Assembly: GCA_958439425.1 (NCBI GenBank)
Contig: CAUBVH010000005.1
Location: 38,083-102,082, forward strand
From: an uncultured Collinsella sp.
GTDB taxonomy: Bacteria; Actinomycetota; Coriobacteriia; Coriobacteriales; Coriobacteriaceae
Length of the DNA stretch: 64,000 nt
Direction of reading: 5' to 3'
Within the stretch, counting starts at the first letter, position 1. Every line of letters starts with the position of its first letter. Positions 24,529 to 33,903 of this stretch are shown here, piece by piece. Both the position numbers and the translations under genes were made by a program. The notes beneath the pieces were generated by a model. The model did not search any database. It saw nothing but the letters and a program-made list of their open reading frames with translations, and was not told the DNA's origin.

Positions 24529-24566
24529 CAGGCCTTCGCGAATGACGGAATCCTCGCGAAGGCCTG
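24529..24566. terminator. Hairpin between convergent genes
   Basis: CAGGCCTTCGCG (24529-24540) and CGCGAAGGCCTG (24555-24566) pair perfectly over 12 bp around a 14-base loop, between the small membrane gene and the convergent reductase gene. Confidence 0.75.
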
Positions 24567-24602
24567 TCTGCTTGTATTGCGCGCGTCGCAATGCGGCCGA
24601 GG

Positions 24603-25517
24603 CTACCAGCTGCTTTCTATTTCGCGAATCCTCCGGTAGAGCCAATCGTTTTGCGGCACTTGGATATCGTGTTTGGCGGCCAGGCGGCAAATGGTGCCCG
24701 CGAACTCCTCGACTTCGGTTTTTCGTTGCGCGATGCGGTCCTGCGCCATCGAGGGCATACCGGCGGGGTCGATTCCCTCGATGAGGTGCACCATCTGCGT
24801 CAGGTCTGTCTCGGTCAGCTCAACGCCCTCGGCGTTGGCGACCGCAAGCGTTTCGCGCATGGCGGAAACAAAGCAGCGACGCTGCTCGGAGCCCGGCTCT
24901 GTGGCGCTTCCGTAGGTCCCGCCGTAGGCCATGCAGGTCTGGTTGATGCCGTCGTTGAGCATGAGTTTGGCCCACATGCGGTGTGCAATGTCGCTCTCGA
25001 CGGTATGGGCGATGCCACAGCGTGTGTAGAGCTCGTCGATGGCGGTGACGGTTGCGGGCTCGGTGCCTGCTGCCGCGCCAAAGCGAATCTCGCCCGCATT
25101 GGTAAAGGTGAGCGCGCCGTCGAGGAATACGGCGTCCATGCCCTGGCAGATACCCAGGACGGTATGCTCCCAACCAAAGCGCTCGGCAATCTTTTGCTCG
25201 CTCGTAATGCCGTTGCACAGCGAGGCGATGAGCGTATTGGGCCCCACGACGCGCTCCATAGTCTTGAGTGCCTGGTCGAGTCCGGTTGTCTTGACCGTGA
25301 GGATGACCAGGTCGGCGGGTGTCGCCTCGCTGGCGCGGACGGACTTGAGTACGCAGGGCTTGCCGTTGACGGTGAGCGCGTCGTTCGCATGGCGCTCAAA
25401 GCGAGCGTCGTCCATGACGTATTCGACGGCATCGTTGCCGAGTGTCTGGGCGATCATGCTGCCGTAGAGTAGCCCGACGCCGCCCTTGCCGATAAAGGCA
25501 ACCTTGTTGATCTGCAT
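24603..25517 (-). CDS. panE: 2-dehydropantoate 2-reductase family protein (PanE/ApbA)
   Basis: 304 residues. Rossmann motif GKGGVGLLYGSMIA near residue 10 and the family segments LVILTVKTTGLDQAL, LCNGI and the C-terminal KLMLNDGINQ, where the catalytic lysine is expected. PanE reduces ketopantoate to pantoate in coenzyme A synthesis; the family also has other ketoacid reductases. I prefer ATG 25517 because GGGGAG lies nine bases upstream and is too close to the alternative ATG at 25526. Confidence 0.88.
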   Translation of the reverse strand: MQINKVAFIGKGGVGLLYGSMIAQTLGNDAVEYVMDDARFERHANDALTVNGKPCVLKSVRASEATPADLVILTVKTTGLDQALKTMERVVGPNTLIASLCNGITSEQKIAERFGWEHTVLGICQGMDAVFLDGALTFTNAGEIRFGAAAGTEPATVTAIDELYTRCGIAHTVESDIAHRMWAKLMLNDGINQTCMAYGGTYGSATEPGSEQRRCFVSAMRETLAVANAEGVELTETDLTQMVHLIEGIDPAGMPSMAQDRIAQRKTEVEEFAGTICRLAAKHDIQVPQNDWLYRRIREIESSW

Positions 25518-25536
25518 GTGAATCATCTCCCCATAT

Positions 25537-25564
25537 AAAAGGCGCCCGCGTAAGGGGCGCCTGA
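25537..25564 (-). terminator. Small hairpin upstream of the PanE-like gene
   Basis: GGCGCC-CGCGTAAGG-GGCGCC lies between the 25641-25835 gene and the PanE-like gene on the minus strand, where it could end transcription of the former. Confidence 0.45.
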
Positions 25565-25640
25565 TGGATTGTATGTCGCCGGGGCGTTTGGTAAGCGCGC
25601 GGGGCTGCTGTTATGAAAAAGAAACTATTGCACTGTGCGC

Positions 25641-25835
25641 TTATGCCGCGGGACAGATCACAAAAACGCGTGCGGGATATCCAACGCCATCGCGCACCTT
25701 GGGGAAGGTGCAGAAGATGACAGCACCCGTGGCGGGAAGCTCGTCTAGATGGTCCATGACCTCGATTTGGTAACGGTCGACCGAGAGGATGTATTGTTCG
25801 CCGGGGTAGGGGTAGGCGTTCTCGCGTGTGGTCAC
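25641..25835 (-). CDS. Small conserved-looking hypothetical protein
   Basis: 64 residues, GTG start at 25835 with AAAGGAGA in perfect position. The sequence starts MTTRENAYPYPGEQYILSVD and has no membrane helix or recognisable motif. Mixed hydrophobic and charged composition suggests a small folded cytoplasmic protein. The divergent neighbour is the iron-sulfur aldo/keto reductase. Confidence 0.6.
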   Translation of the reverse strand: MTTRENAYPYPGEQYILSVDRYQIEVMDHLDELPATGAVIFCTFPKVRDGVGYPARVFVICPAA

Positions 25836-25998
25836 GGTCGTCTCCTTTCATCGGGCTTTTTGCTGATGTTAAAGCGGTGTCGTGACGGCTCGATTTCTGC
25901 TACGTTACGATACATTCTCGATTGCGATTCCACGATGTTTCGGCTGCGTGACCATTGTGTTTCGCCTTGCCGGGGCGCTGATGGCGAAGGGAGGGGCC

Positions 25999-27186
25999 GT
26001 GCAATACCGTGTTGACCCCAAAAGTGGTAACCGAATATCCGCTCTGGGTCTGGGCTGCATGAGGTTTCCCGGTGCGCCGGGACACCCCGATGCGAAGACG
26101 GCCGATGCCATCATCTCCCGTGCGGTGGAGCAAGGGATAACCTATCTGGACACGGCCTATCTCTACCCCGGTAACGAAGCTTGTGTGGGAGCCTCGCTTG
26201 AGCGCCTGGGTCTGCGCGACCAGATCTTGCTCGCGACTAAGTTGCCGCACGCTTCGTGCAAATGTGCGGAGGATTTCGACCGCTTTTTTGACGAGCAGCT
26301 GCGCCGTTTGCGGACTGACCATATCGACTATTACCTTATGCACAACATCACCTCGCCCGCGCAGTGGGAGCGCGTGGTAGCGTTGAGTATCGAGGACTGG
26401 ATTGCGCACCAAAAGGCTGCGGGGCGTATTCGCCAGATAGGTTTTTCGTACCACGGCAGTGCGGCGGACTTCCTCACGATGCTTGACGCGTATGACTGGG
26501 ACTTTTGCCAGATCCAGTACAACTACGCTGGAGAGCGATACCAAGCGGGAACGGCGGGACTCATGGCAGCCGCCGAGCGCGGGCTCGCGGTGTTTGTGAT
26601 GGAACCGCTTTTGGGTGGACGCCTGGCGGGCAAACTGCCTCCGCGGGCCCGCGCCGTGCTCGATGACGTACGCGATCCGTACCTGAAGACGCCGGCTGCT
26701 TGGGGCCTTTCGTGGGTGTGGAACCATCCTCAAGTCACGATGCTGCTTTCGGGTATGACCGATACCGCGCAGGTGGACGAGAACGCGGCATTGGCGGATC
26801 GTGCGCTGCCGGATTCGATGACGACAGAGCAGCTCGATACCATCGCACGTGTGCTGGGAGAGTTTGAGAAATCGAATCGCGTGCCCTGTACGGGGTGCGG
26901 CTACTGCATGCCGTGCCCCAAGGGCATCAATATTCCCGGTTGCTTTGGCGCCTACAATGCGAGCTACGCGCATAGTTGGTTTACGGGGCTGTCTCAATAC
27001 TTTACGGCGAGCGCGGTGCGGACGAACGAGCCCAAGCTGGTGAGCAATTGCGTCAAGTGCGGCAAATGCGCACGTCACTGCCCGCAGCACATCGATATTC
27101 CCGAGCGTCTCGACGATGTGCGCCGACGTTTCCAGCCTGGCCCCGTAACGGCCGCGCTTAAAGCCTTTTGCAAGACGTGCTCCTGA
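25999..27186 (+). CDS. Aldo/keto reductase with C-terminal 4Fe-4S ferredoxin domain
   Basis: About 395 residues. AKR barrel: catalytic Asp and Tyr in DTAYLYPGNE, Lys in LATKLPH and His in LMHN. After about residue 300 a ferredoxin-like domain with CTGCGYCMPCPKG and CVKCGKCARHCP offers two cluster sites. Such fusions are common in anaerobes and may use ferredoxin-linked electrons. GAAGGGAGG precedes the GTG at 25999; an ATG at 25981 is the alternative. The stop TGA is also the first base triplet of the repeat at 27184. Confidence 0.9.
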   Translation: MQYRVDPKSGNRISALGLGCMRFPGAPGHPDAKTADAIISRAVEQGITYLDTAYLYPGNEACVGASLERLGLRDQILLATKLPHASCKCAEDFDRFFDEQLRRLRTDHIDYYLMHNITSPAQWERVVALSIEDWIAHQKAAGRIRQIGFSYHGSAADFLTMLDAYDWDFCQIQYNYAGERYQAGTAGLMAAAERGLAVFVMEPLLGGRLAGKLPPRARAVLDDVRDPYLKTPAAWGLSWVWNHPQVTMLLSGMTDTAQVDENAALADRALPDSMTTEQLDTIARVLGEFEKSNRVPCTGCGYCMPCPKGINIPGCFGAYNASYAHSWFTGLSQYFTASAVRTNEPKLVSNCVKCGKCARHCPQHIDIPERLDDVRRRFQPGPVTAALKAFCKTCS

Positions 27187-27275
27187 TGCCCCTTTTATAA
27201 CTTGCGGTGGAATAGTTCCTTTTTGCGGCAGAATAGGGGCCAAACAGGAACTATTTCACCGCAACTGAAGGGGGC
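27184..27275 (+). repeat. 90-bp hairpin repeat, copy A
   Basis: Starts TGATGCCCCTTTTATAA and ends in the AGGGGG ribosome site of the next gene. Arms of about 26 bp (TTGCGGTGGAATAGTTCC against GGAACTATTTCACCGCAA) surround a CGGCAGAATAGGGGC centre. It matches copy B at 28371-28463 at nearly every position; the differences include two bases in the left arm, which weaken the stem here. Confidence 0.92.
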
Positions 27276-27279
27276 TGTC

Positions 27280-28299
27280 GTGGGCCATCGGGATTCATGT
27301 GATGATTTACGTGAGGTTCGTTGGGGCGTTTTGGGCGCCGGACACATTTCGCATCGATTTGCATCGTCGCTCAAGGAGGTGGACGGGGCACGGCTTGTGG
27401 CTGCCGCCGGTCGCACTCCTTCGCATGTTGAGGAGTTTTGCAGGGCGTTTTCGATTGATGCCGCGCACGGTTATGCCACGGCTGACGATAGCGGCGATGC
27501 GGCTTATGATGCGCTGATTGCCGACCCCGATGTCGACGTAATCTACTTGGCTCTTCCGCATGGCATGCATGCGCATTGGGTCTGTCGGGCACTGCGCGCG
27601 GGAAAGGCCGTACTGTGCGAAAAGCCGGCCGTTTTGAATGAAGAAGAGGCCCATGCGATCGCTTCCGTTTCCCGTGAGTGCGGCGTGCTGTTTATGGAGG
27701 CGATGAAGAATCGGTTTTGCCCGATGCGCACTCGCGTGAAGGACTTGCTTGCGTCGGGTGAGCTTGGCCGTATTGTCTCGATTGAAAGCGTGCAAAAGCT
27801 CGATTACGGCGAGTCTCCTTCGGGCTATCTGCTTGATCCGTTGCAGGGCGGCTGTCTATATGACATGGGCTGCTATGCGGTCGGGTGGTTTGAGGATTTG
27901 CTTGCGGGCGCGTGCGATGTTTCGTCCCGTGAAGTTCGCTGGCGTGACGTATCGGGCGGCCGCGTCGATTGGGCCGATGAAATCCGTATGAGCGTCGGCG
28001 GCATACCTATTCATATGGCGTGCGATGGCAAAGCAGCATATGAAAGCCGCTTAACGATTGTCTGCGAGCGGGGCTCGTTGGAAATCGAGCGCCTCCATCG
28101 CCCCGAGCTCGCCCATGTGAAGTACTCCGACGGACGAATGCTCGAAATAAATGCCCCGTTTGAGGTCGATGATTTCTATGGTGAAATCCAGCATGCGACC
28201 CAGCTCATCCGTGCGGGGAAACTCGAGAGTCCCGTCATGCCCCTTGCCGCCACACAGCGCTGCGCGCGCATTATCGATGCAATCCGTCTAGCCCTCTAG
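27280..28299 (+). CDS. Gfo/Idh/MocA-family oxidoreductase
   Basis: 339 residues from a GTG at 27280 preceded by GAAGGGGG. Rossmann start VRWGVLGAGHISHRFASSL and the EKPAVLNEEEA motif identify the family; the C-terminal domain ends with the typical helix. It is only distantly similar to the other family member at 18765. The gene is flanked on both sides by copies of the 90-bp hairpin repeat, which in each case abuts the ribosome site of the following gene. Confidence 0.9.
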   Translation: MGHRDSCDDLREVRWGVLGAGHISHRFASSLKEVDGARLVAAAGRTPSHVEEFCRAFSIDAAHGYATADDSGDAAYDALIADPDVDVIYLALPHGMHAHWVCRALRAGKAVLCEKPAVLNEEEAHAIASVSRECGVLFMEAMKNRFCPMRTRVKDLLASGELGRIVSIESVQKLDYGESPSGYLLDPLQGGCLYDMGCYAVGWFEDLLAGACDVSSREVRWRDVSGGRVDWADEIRMSVGGIPIHMACDGKAAYESRLTIVCERGSLEIERLHRPELAHVKYSDGRMLEINAPFEVDDFYGEIQHATQLIRAGKLESPVMPLAATQRCARIIDAIRLAL

Positions 28300-28370
28300 G
28301 ACTTGGCGCTGACGCGTAGGGGATCATGACGTTGGCGCCCGTAGCCGTAGTGCTTGGCGGCCTGCATCTC

Positions 28371-28463
28371 TGATGCCCCTTTTATAAGTTGCGGTGGAAT
28401 AGTTCCTGTTTGCGGCAGAATAGGGGCCAAACAGGAACTATTTCACCGCAACTGATGAGGGGG
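28371..28463 (+). repeat. 90-bp hairpin repeat, copy B
   Basis: Same element as 27184-27275. Arms AGTTGCGGTGGAATAGTTCC and GGAACTATTTCACCGCAACT extend over 26 bp with a single G-T pair. It ends in the GAGGGGG ribosome site region of nfo. Placement in front of two consecutive genes suggests a mobile palindrome or a shared regulatory hairpin. Confidence 0.92.
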
Positions 28464-28471
28464 AGCTGGAG

Positions 28472-29338
28472 ATGCTGACGATTGGGTGTCATCTTTCGAC
28501 GACGAAGGGCTATCGGGCGATGGGGGAGACGGCGTTATCCATCGGCGCCAATACCTTTGCATTCTTTACGCGTAACCCGCGCGGCGGCAAGGCGAAAGAT
28601 CTTGACATGGATGACGTGGCGGCCCTGCGTGACCTTATGGCGCAAAATGATTTTGGCCCACTCGTGGCGCATGCCCCCTATACCTACAACCCCTGTTCTG
28701 CCAAAGAGCGGGCGCGCGAGTTTGCCTTGGAGGCAATGGCCGAGGACTTGCAGCGTCTGGAAGCACTGCCCGGCAACTACTACAACTTCCACCCCGGCGC
28801 GCATGTGGGGCAGGGGACTGATGCCGGCATTCAGATGATCGTCGACACCTTGTGTCAGGTAATGTTTGAGGGGCAGCAGACGACGGTGCTGCTCGAGACC
28901 ATGGCCGGCAAGGGCACCGAGGTGGGCCGCAGCTTTGAAGAGCTGGCGCGCATTATCGAGGGTGTTGCTGCCAGGCGTCCAGAGCTATCGGACAAGCTGG
29001 GCGTGTGTCTGGACACCTGTCATGTGAATGACGCCGGTTATGACATCGTCCACGATCTTGATGGTGTGCTCGACGAGTTCGACCGCGTGGTGGGTATCGA
29101 CCGCCTGCATGCCGTACATATCAACGATTCGAAGAACCCTTGCGGCGCCCATAAGGACCGCCACGAATGCATCGGTAAGGGTTATCTGGGTAGTGAAGAG
29201 TTTGGTGGCGGTATGCAGGTTATGCAGAATATTGTATCGAACGGCCGCTTGCGCGCATTGCCATTCATTTTGGAGACACCGAACGAACTTGCAGGTTATG
29301 CGGCTGAAATCAAACTGTTAAGGTCGTTGCAGCAGTAA
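28472..29338 (+). CDS. nfo: Deoxyribonuclease IV (AP endonuclease)
   Basis: 288 residues, full family length. Metal-site motifs in order: [41 protein letters not shown] and [20 protein letters not shown]. It cleaves at abasic sites in base-excision repair. GAGGGGGAG is the ribosome site, created by the end of repeat copy B, so translation could be affected by that hairpin. Confidence 0.96.
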   Translation: MLTIGCHLSTTKGYRAMGETALSIGANTFAFFTRNPRGGKAKDLDMDDVAALRDLMAQNDFGPLVAHAPYTYNPCSAKERAREFALEAMAEDLQRLEALPGNYYNFHPGAHVGQGTDAGIQMIVDTLCQVMFEGQQTTVLLETMAGKGTEVGRSFEELARIIEGVAARRPELSDKLGVCLDTCHVNDAGYDIVHDLDGVLDEFDRVVGIDRLHAVHINDSKNPCGAHKDRHECIGKGYLGSEEFGGGMQVMQNIVSNGRLRALPFILETPNELAGYAAEIKLLRSLQQ

Positions 29339-29485
29339 TGACTGTCATAAAGTGGAGTGTTCCATTCACGTTATGGGTTTGTTTCAATCAGTTTTCTAAT
29401 TGCGGATTCTTCCAAACGGGCGCATAATATCCAACAGTTTTTGCAGACCTCTGAATCAAACGGGGTCACCGGAAGGAGACTGATT

Positions 29486-30346
29486 ATGAAGCTGAAGAAG
29501 CTTGGCGCATTTGCCGCCACGGGTGCCATGGCACTCGCTCTTGCACTGACGGGTTGCGGCTCGTCCAACGCCACCTCTGGTTCCGATGCCGGTTCCAGCA
29601 GCTCTGACGACGCGAAGGTCGAGAAGGTCGATGGCTCCAAGGAGTACGCGCTCGTCAAGGACGGTACGCTGACCGTCGGCACCTCTGCCGAGTACGCTCC
29701 GTTTGAGTACAAGGATGACAACGGCGACTACCAGGGCTTTGACCTTGAGCTCATCAAGGCTATCGGCGACAAGCTGGGCCTGGATGTCGAGTACGTCAAC
29801 AATGACTTTGACACGCTGGTTCCGGGCGTCGCTTCGGGTGCCAAGTATGACGTCTCCATCGCGGCTATCACTGACACGCCTGAGCGTGAGAAGGAAGTCA
29901 CTTTCTCCGATTCCTACTACATGGACGATCAGGCCATCGTGACCAAGGTCGATAACGCCGACATCACGGCTGACAACTACAGCGAGAAGCTCAACAACGC
30001 CGACGCTACCATCATCGTCCAGTCTGGCTCGACCGCCGAGGCCTTTGCCCAGGAGAACTTCCCCAAGGCCAAGATCGTCCCCTACAAGGATGCTACCGAG
30101 TGCTTCAGCGCCTTGCAGTCCGATAAGGGTGACGCCGTAGTCACCAACCGCTCCGTTGCCAGCCAGCTGACCGCCGAGCAGTTCAACACCTGCCAGACCA
30201 TCAAGCAGATCAGCACCGGCGAGGAGTACGCCATCGCCATCAACCAGGGCAACACCAAGCTCAAGGACGACATCAACCAGGCCATCAAGGATCTGACCGA
30301 TGACGGTACCGTTGACGCCCTCATGGCTAAGTACAACATCAAGTAA
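29486..30346 (+). CDS. Polar amino-acid ABC transporter substrate-binding lipoprotein
   Basis: 286 residues. Lipoprotein signal MKLKKLGAFAATGAMALALA with lipobox LTGC (Cys24), a Ser/Asp linker, then a family-3 solute-binding domain (LTVGTSAEYAPFEYKDDNGD, GFDLELIKAIGDKLGL, DTPEREKEVTFSDSYY). Ribosome site GGAAGGAG. Followed by its permease and ATPase genes; likely ligand is a polar or charged amino acid such as Gln, Cys or Arg, not resolved here. Confidence 0.95.
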   Translation: MKLKKLGAFAATGAMALALALTGCGSSNATSGSDAGSSSSDDAKVEKVDGSKEYALVKDGTLTVGTSAEYAPFEYKDDNGDYQGFDLELIKAIGDKLGLDVEYVNNDFDTLVPGVASGAKYDVSIAAITDTPEREKEVTFSDSYYMDDQAIVTKVDNADITADNYSEKLNNADATIIVQSGSTAEAFAQENFPKAKIVPYKDATECFSALQSDKGDAVVTNRSVASQLTAEQFNTCQTIKQISTGEEYAIAINQGNTKLKDDINQAIKDLTDDGTVDALMAKYNIK

Positions 30347-30365
30347 AATAGCTACTTGATTGTGC

Positions 30366-30400
30366 GCGGGCCCTTTCCGTTTTGCGGAGAGGGCCTTTGC
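30366..30400 (+). terminator. Hairpin between binding protein and permease genes
   Basis: GGGCCCTTTCC and GGAGAGGGCCTTT form a stem with a short loop; the T-run is weak. A partial terminator or stabilising hairpin here would give more binding protein than permease, common in such operons. Confidence 0.6.
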
Positions 30401-30463
30401 GCTTCTCTTGACGGAGAGTGTTTCCGTCTCGTTTTGCCGGCAACTTCTACGATAGGAGCCACC

Positions 30464-31825
30464 TTGTCTCGACTGAACAAAGGGGCCGCGGAGCAGCGTT
30501 TTTCACTGCCCGCCTTGCTCCAAAAGCTAGCCTGCGTCATGGCCGTGGCGCTCGCGCTGGTGTGCGCGGGGGCATATGCGCCCACGACCGCCCAGGCGCT
30601 TGAGACCGCAAAGATTACCGCCCGACCCAACACCGGTTCGGGCAGCGCTGTGGTCGGCGGCACCGAGACGCGCATTACCTGGGAAGTTCAGGCCGATGCC
30701 GACGAGGAGCTGAGCGGTCTTTCTTTGACGTTTGTCGACGGCACGACGTTTGGTACCGATGACACGCGATTGACGATGCTCTCGGGCGAGGACCTCATGG
30801 ATCGTACGCCCATGAAACCCACGTGCAAGGCTGACGGCCAGACGCTCAAGATCGATTTTGGCGAGACGGCGCCTGCCGGCGGCTTTTTCCGTGTCGAGGT
30901 TTACGGCGTGACCTTCCCCGTCGAGGGCGGCGATGAGGCCTTTAGCGGCACCTATACGCTCGCCGACGGGTCGACCAAGAAGATCTCCAAGATTCCGTCG
31001 GTGGAGATCAAGGGCGTGACGGCCTTCGATAACTTCTTGGCCGACCTTAAAGAGCAGCCGTGGGTCGAGGCCTGGAACTCCAATATGTTCCTGCGCCTGT
31101 TCCTGAACCCGGTCATTTTGGTCCAGAGCCTGCCGATCGTCTTTAAGGGCTTCCTCATGTCGCTCTCGATCGTGCTCGTGGCGTTTCCGCTGGCAATTCC
31201 CTTCGGTTTTGCCCTGTCGCTCATGCGCATCTCCAAGTCGCGCATCCTGCGCTGCCTCGCCGGCATCTACGTGAATATCATTCGCGGTACGCCGGCGTTC
31301 CTGCAGATCTACATCGCGTTCTTCGGTCTGCCGTTGGCCGGCGTCAAGGTGGACGACTATGTCTTGGGCGTTATCGTCATGGCCATGAACTCGTCTGCGT
31401 ACCTGTGCGAGATCTTCCGTGCCGGTATTCAATCAATCCCCAAGGGCCAAAACGAGGCTGCTCGCTCTCTGGGCATGAATGCCTTCCAGACGCTGCTCTA
31501 CGTTATGATTCCGCAGACGTTCCGCAATGTTTTGCCTACGCTGACCAGCGAGTTTATCTTGCTTTACAAGGATACGTCGCTGCTTGCCGCCGTGGGTGTG
31601 GTCGAGATCGTCATGAACGCCCGTACCATCGTGGCCACGACGGGCTCCATTACACCGTACGTGGTTGCCGCTCTGTTCTATCTGGTCATCACCCTGCCGC
31701 TCGCTCGCTTGGTGAGCGGTCTTGAGGCGAGGCTTCTGGGCACGGCCGAGACCAAGAAGAAGCGTCCCGCCAAGAGCGCCGGACAGGTTGTCGCGACGCC
31801 CGCCGATCACATCGCCGGTCTGTAA
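30464..31825 (+). CDS. Polar amino-acid ABC permease with N-terminal extracytoplasmic domain
   Basis: 453 residues from a TTG at 30464 with TAGGAG upstream. About twice the usual permease length. Residues 20-45 form a signal/anchor (LACVMAVALALVCAGAYAPT), residues about 50-195 a beta-rich extracytoplasmic domain (ITWEVQADADEELSGLSLTF), and the C-terminal 230 residues a HisM/GlnP-type permease with membrane helices and EAA loop (GQNEAARSLGMNAFQTLLYV). The extra domain might recruit the binding protein or sense ligand; that is inference. Confidence 0.9.
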   Translation: MSRLNKGAAEQRFSLPALLQKLACVMAVALALVCAGAYAPTTAQALETAKITARPNTGSGSAVVGGTETRITWEVQADADEELSGLSLTFVDGTTFGTDDTRLTMLSGEDLMDRTPMKPTCKADGQTLKIDFGETAPAGGFFRVEVYGVTFPVEGGDEAFSGTYTLADGSTKKISKIPSVEIKGVTAFDNFLADLKEQPWVEAWNSNMFLRLFLNPVILVQSLPIVFKGFLMSLSIVLVAFPLAIPFGFALSLMRISKSRILRCLAGIYVNIIRGTPAFLQIYIAFFGLPLAGVKVDDYVLGVIVMAMNSSAYLCEIFRAGIQSIPKGQNEAARSLGMNAFQTLLYVMIPQTFRNVLPTLTSEFILLYKDTSLLAAVGVVEIVMNARTIVATTGSITPYVVAALFYLVITLPLARLVSGLEARLLGTAETKKKRPAKSAGQVVATPADHIAGL

Positions 31826-31837
31826 GGAGGTCCTATC

Positions 31838-32590
31838 ATGAGCGAAACCAATAACTCGAACGAGGTCGTCGTCAGTATCAAGAACCTCCAGAAGGCCTTT
31901 GGCGACAACGTGGTCCTGCGCGATATCGATCTGGATGTGCACAAGGGTGAGGTCGTTGTGGTCTTGGGCCCCTCGGGCTCGGGCAAGTCGACGATGCTTC
32001 GCTGCATCAACCGTCTGGAGCATCCCACGAGTGGCTCGATTGTCGTTGCGGGCGTGGACGTGTGCGCCAAGGGTGTCGACCTTAACAAGGTACGTACGCA
32101 TCTGGGTATGGTGTTCCAGCAGTTCAATTTGTTCCCGCACCTCTCAGTCAAAAAGAACGTCATGCTCGCGCAGCAGAAGGTACTCAAGCGCAGCAAGGAA
32201 GAGGCCGAGAAGATTGCCGTCGAGGAGCTGACCAAGGTCGGTCTTGCCGAGCGTATCGACTTTATGCCGAGCCAGCTCTCGGGCGGCCAGCAGCAGCGCG
32301 TTGCCATCGCTCGCGCCCTGTCGATGAACCCGCACGTCATGCTCTTTGACGAGGCGACGTCGGCGCTCGACCCCGAGCTGGTTCGCGACGTCCTTGGCGT
32401 CATGCGCGATCTTGCACGTGACGGTATGACCATGATCGTGGTGACGCACGAGATGGGCTTTGCCCGCGACGTCGCCGACCGCGTCGTCTTTATGGACGGC
32501 GGCGTTATCGTGGAGGAGGGCACGCCGAGCGAGGTCTTCGACCACCCCAAAAGCGAGCGCACTAAGGCGTTCTTGGGCAATATCTCGTAG
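31838..32590 (+). CDS. glnQ: Polar amino-acid ABC transporter ATP-binding protein (GlnQ type)
   Basis: 250 residues. Walker [10 protein letters not shown] at 44-52, Q-loop FQQFNLFPH, signature LSGGQQQR, Walker [12 protein letters not shown] and switch His in [14 protein letters not shown], all typical of the amino-acid importer subfamily. Ribosome site AAGGAGG. Last gene of the three-gene importer operon, closed by a strong terminator. Confidence 0.96.
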   Translation: MSETNNSNEVVVSIKNLQKAFGDNVVLRDIDLDVHKGEVVVVLGPSGSGKSTMLRCINRLEHPTSGSIVVAGVDVCAKGVDLNKVRTHLGMVFQQFNLFPHLSVKKNVMLAQQKVLKRSKEEAEKIAVEELTKVGLAERIDFMPSQLSGGQQQRVAIARALSMNPHVMLFDEATSALDPELVRDVLGVMRDLARDGMTMIVVTHEMGFARDVADRVVFMDGGVIVEEGTPSEVFDHPKSERTKAFLGNIS

Positions 32591-32616
32591 CCGCTTTATA
32601 TGACTGACATAGCAGA

Positions 32617-32655
32617 AAACGGGAGCCGGATGTGATCCGGCTCCCGTTTTTGTTA
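32617..32655 (+). terminator. Terminator after glnQ
   Basis: AAACGGGAGCCGGAT pairs with ATCCGGCTCCCGTTT over a GTG loop, followed by a T-run. The minus-strand reading also has T-rich flanks, so it may serve the convergent flavodoxin gene too. Confidence 0.92.
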
Positions 32656-32707
32656 GGACGCGAATGTGTTTTGGTGCAGAGCGCGTTGCGGGCGGAGCTC
32701 ATTGCCG

Positions 32708-33127
32708 CTAGGCGAGCTCGGCTCCAAGGGCGCGGCAGGCCGCCTCGCCCTCATCGTCGGGCGCATCGTAGCAAATGACGGAATCGACGACGTTGACGCC
32801 CGCCTCGTCGGCATCGGCCTTCCAGTTGTCCATCCACTCGCCCTCGGCCCACGAGTAGGAGCCAAAGAGGACGACCTTCTTATCGCCGAGGGTCTCCTTG
32901 ACCTCGTCCCACATAGGCTGGAACTCGTCATACTCAAGCTCCTCGGAACCCATGGCGGGGCAGCCGAAGGCGAAGGCATCATAGTCGGTGGCCTTGTCGG
33001 CAGAGAAGTCGGCGCAGGAGATGACCTCAGCCTCGGCGCCGGCTGACGTCGCGCCCTCGGCGACGAGGTTTGCCATGGCCTCGGTGTTGCCCGTGCCGCT
33101 CCAGTAGACGACTGCGATATTGCTCAT
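32708..33127 (-). CDS. Flavodoxin
   Basis: 139 residues. FMN phosphate loop VYWSGTGNTEAMANLV near residues 7-21, and the aromatic/glycine flavin loops FGSYSWAEGEWM and GCPAMGSEELE. Short-chain flavodoxin that replaces ferredoxin in electron transfer when iron is scarce. Start at 33127 has AAAGGA six bases upstream. It is the second gene behind DUF3793, under a promoter with a possible iron-regulator site. Confidence 0.94.
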   Translation of the reverse strand: MSNIAVVYWSGTGNTEAMANLVAEGATSAGAEAEVISCADFSADKATDYDAFAFGCPAMGSEELEYDEFQPMWDEVKETLGDKKVVLFGSYSWAEGEWMDNWKADADEAGVNVVDSVICYDAPDDEGEAACRALGAELA

Positions 33128-33173
33128 ATGTTTTCCTTTCGGTTGTGCGGCGTGCGGCCGCGTTTTGTATGCT

Positions 33174-33878
33174 CTATCGGGTTGCCTGGACAAGTTGTCC
33201 CAGGGTGCAGCCCTGTTGATAGATGTACGTAAGGTATTGCGTGCATGCGCGATAGGAATCGAAGGTCGTGAGCGCCTGCTCAACGTTTGTGTATACCTTC
33301 CATGCGCCAAAGACCTTATAGTTTTCGCCGTGCTGGACGATAAACTGATGGACATCTTCGTAGGGATAGCCCAAAAAATAGCCAATTTCGTGGGGGAACT
33401 CGCACATGCACCCCGTATCGCAGTGCCTATTTCGCGCGAGTGCGCAGACGCTGCTGTCATAGGCGCTTTCTGCGGCATTGCTGCTTGCCAGCGTGATGCG
33501 CGCGGCGAGATGCACCAGGGATGCGGGCAGGTTGTGGACATCGTAACCTTCGGCGGTAAGCGCCGTCGTGGCGCGGGGGTCGGAGAGGTATCGCATGAGG
33601 TCCGCAGGGCGGTACACATAGATGAGCGCTCCGCAGGGGCGCCAGACCAAAACGCTCATATGGATCCCGAGTGGCTGGAGCTCGCGGTTGCATTGGGCAA
33701 TGACCGCGAGCAGGCGAGAGCGTCGCTCTTCGATATGGGCGGCGCCGGGTTTTCCGCCTTGGTTGGCGTAAACGCCGGGATAGGTAAAGAGCGAGGCCGG
33801 CTTGATACCTGCGAGCGTAGGGGAGCAGTTGCGCACGACAGCCGTTTGGTATGTTGGGATGTCAATGGTTCGAGTCAC
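33174..33878 (-). CDS. DUF3793 family protein
   Basis: 234 residues, GTG start at 33878 with AAAGGAG. The family hallmark CEFPHEIGYFLGYPYEDV is present near residue 160, along with several cysteines (RHCDTGCMCEF) that could bind metal or be redox-active. The biochemical function is unknown. In anaerobes such genes often stand near flavodoxin and ferrous-iron transport genes, and here the flavodoxin gene follows by 46 bases, so a role in iron limitation is plausible inference. Confidence 0.85.
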   Translation of the reverse strand: MTRTIDIPTYQTAVVRNCSPTLAGIKPASLFTYPGVYANQGGKPGAAHIEERRSRLLAVIAQCNRELQPLGIHMSVLVWRPCGALIYVYRPADLMRYLSDPRATTALTAEGYDVHNLPASLVHLAARITLASSNAAESAYDSSVCALARNRHCDTGCMCEFPHEIGYFLGYPYEDVHQFIVQHGENYKVFGAWKVYTNVEQALTTFDSYRACTQYLTYIYQQGCTLGQLVQATR

Positions 33879-33903
33879 GATGCTCCTTTCGGGTCCTCAG
33901 TTG

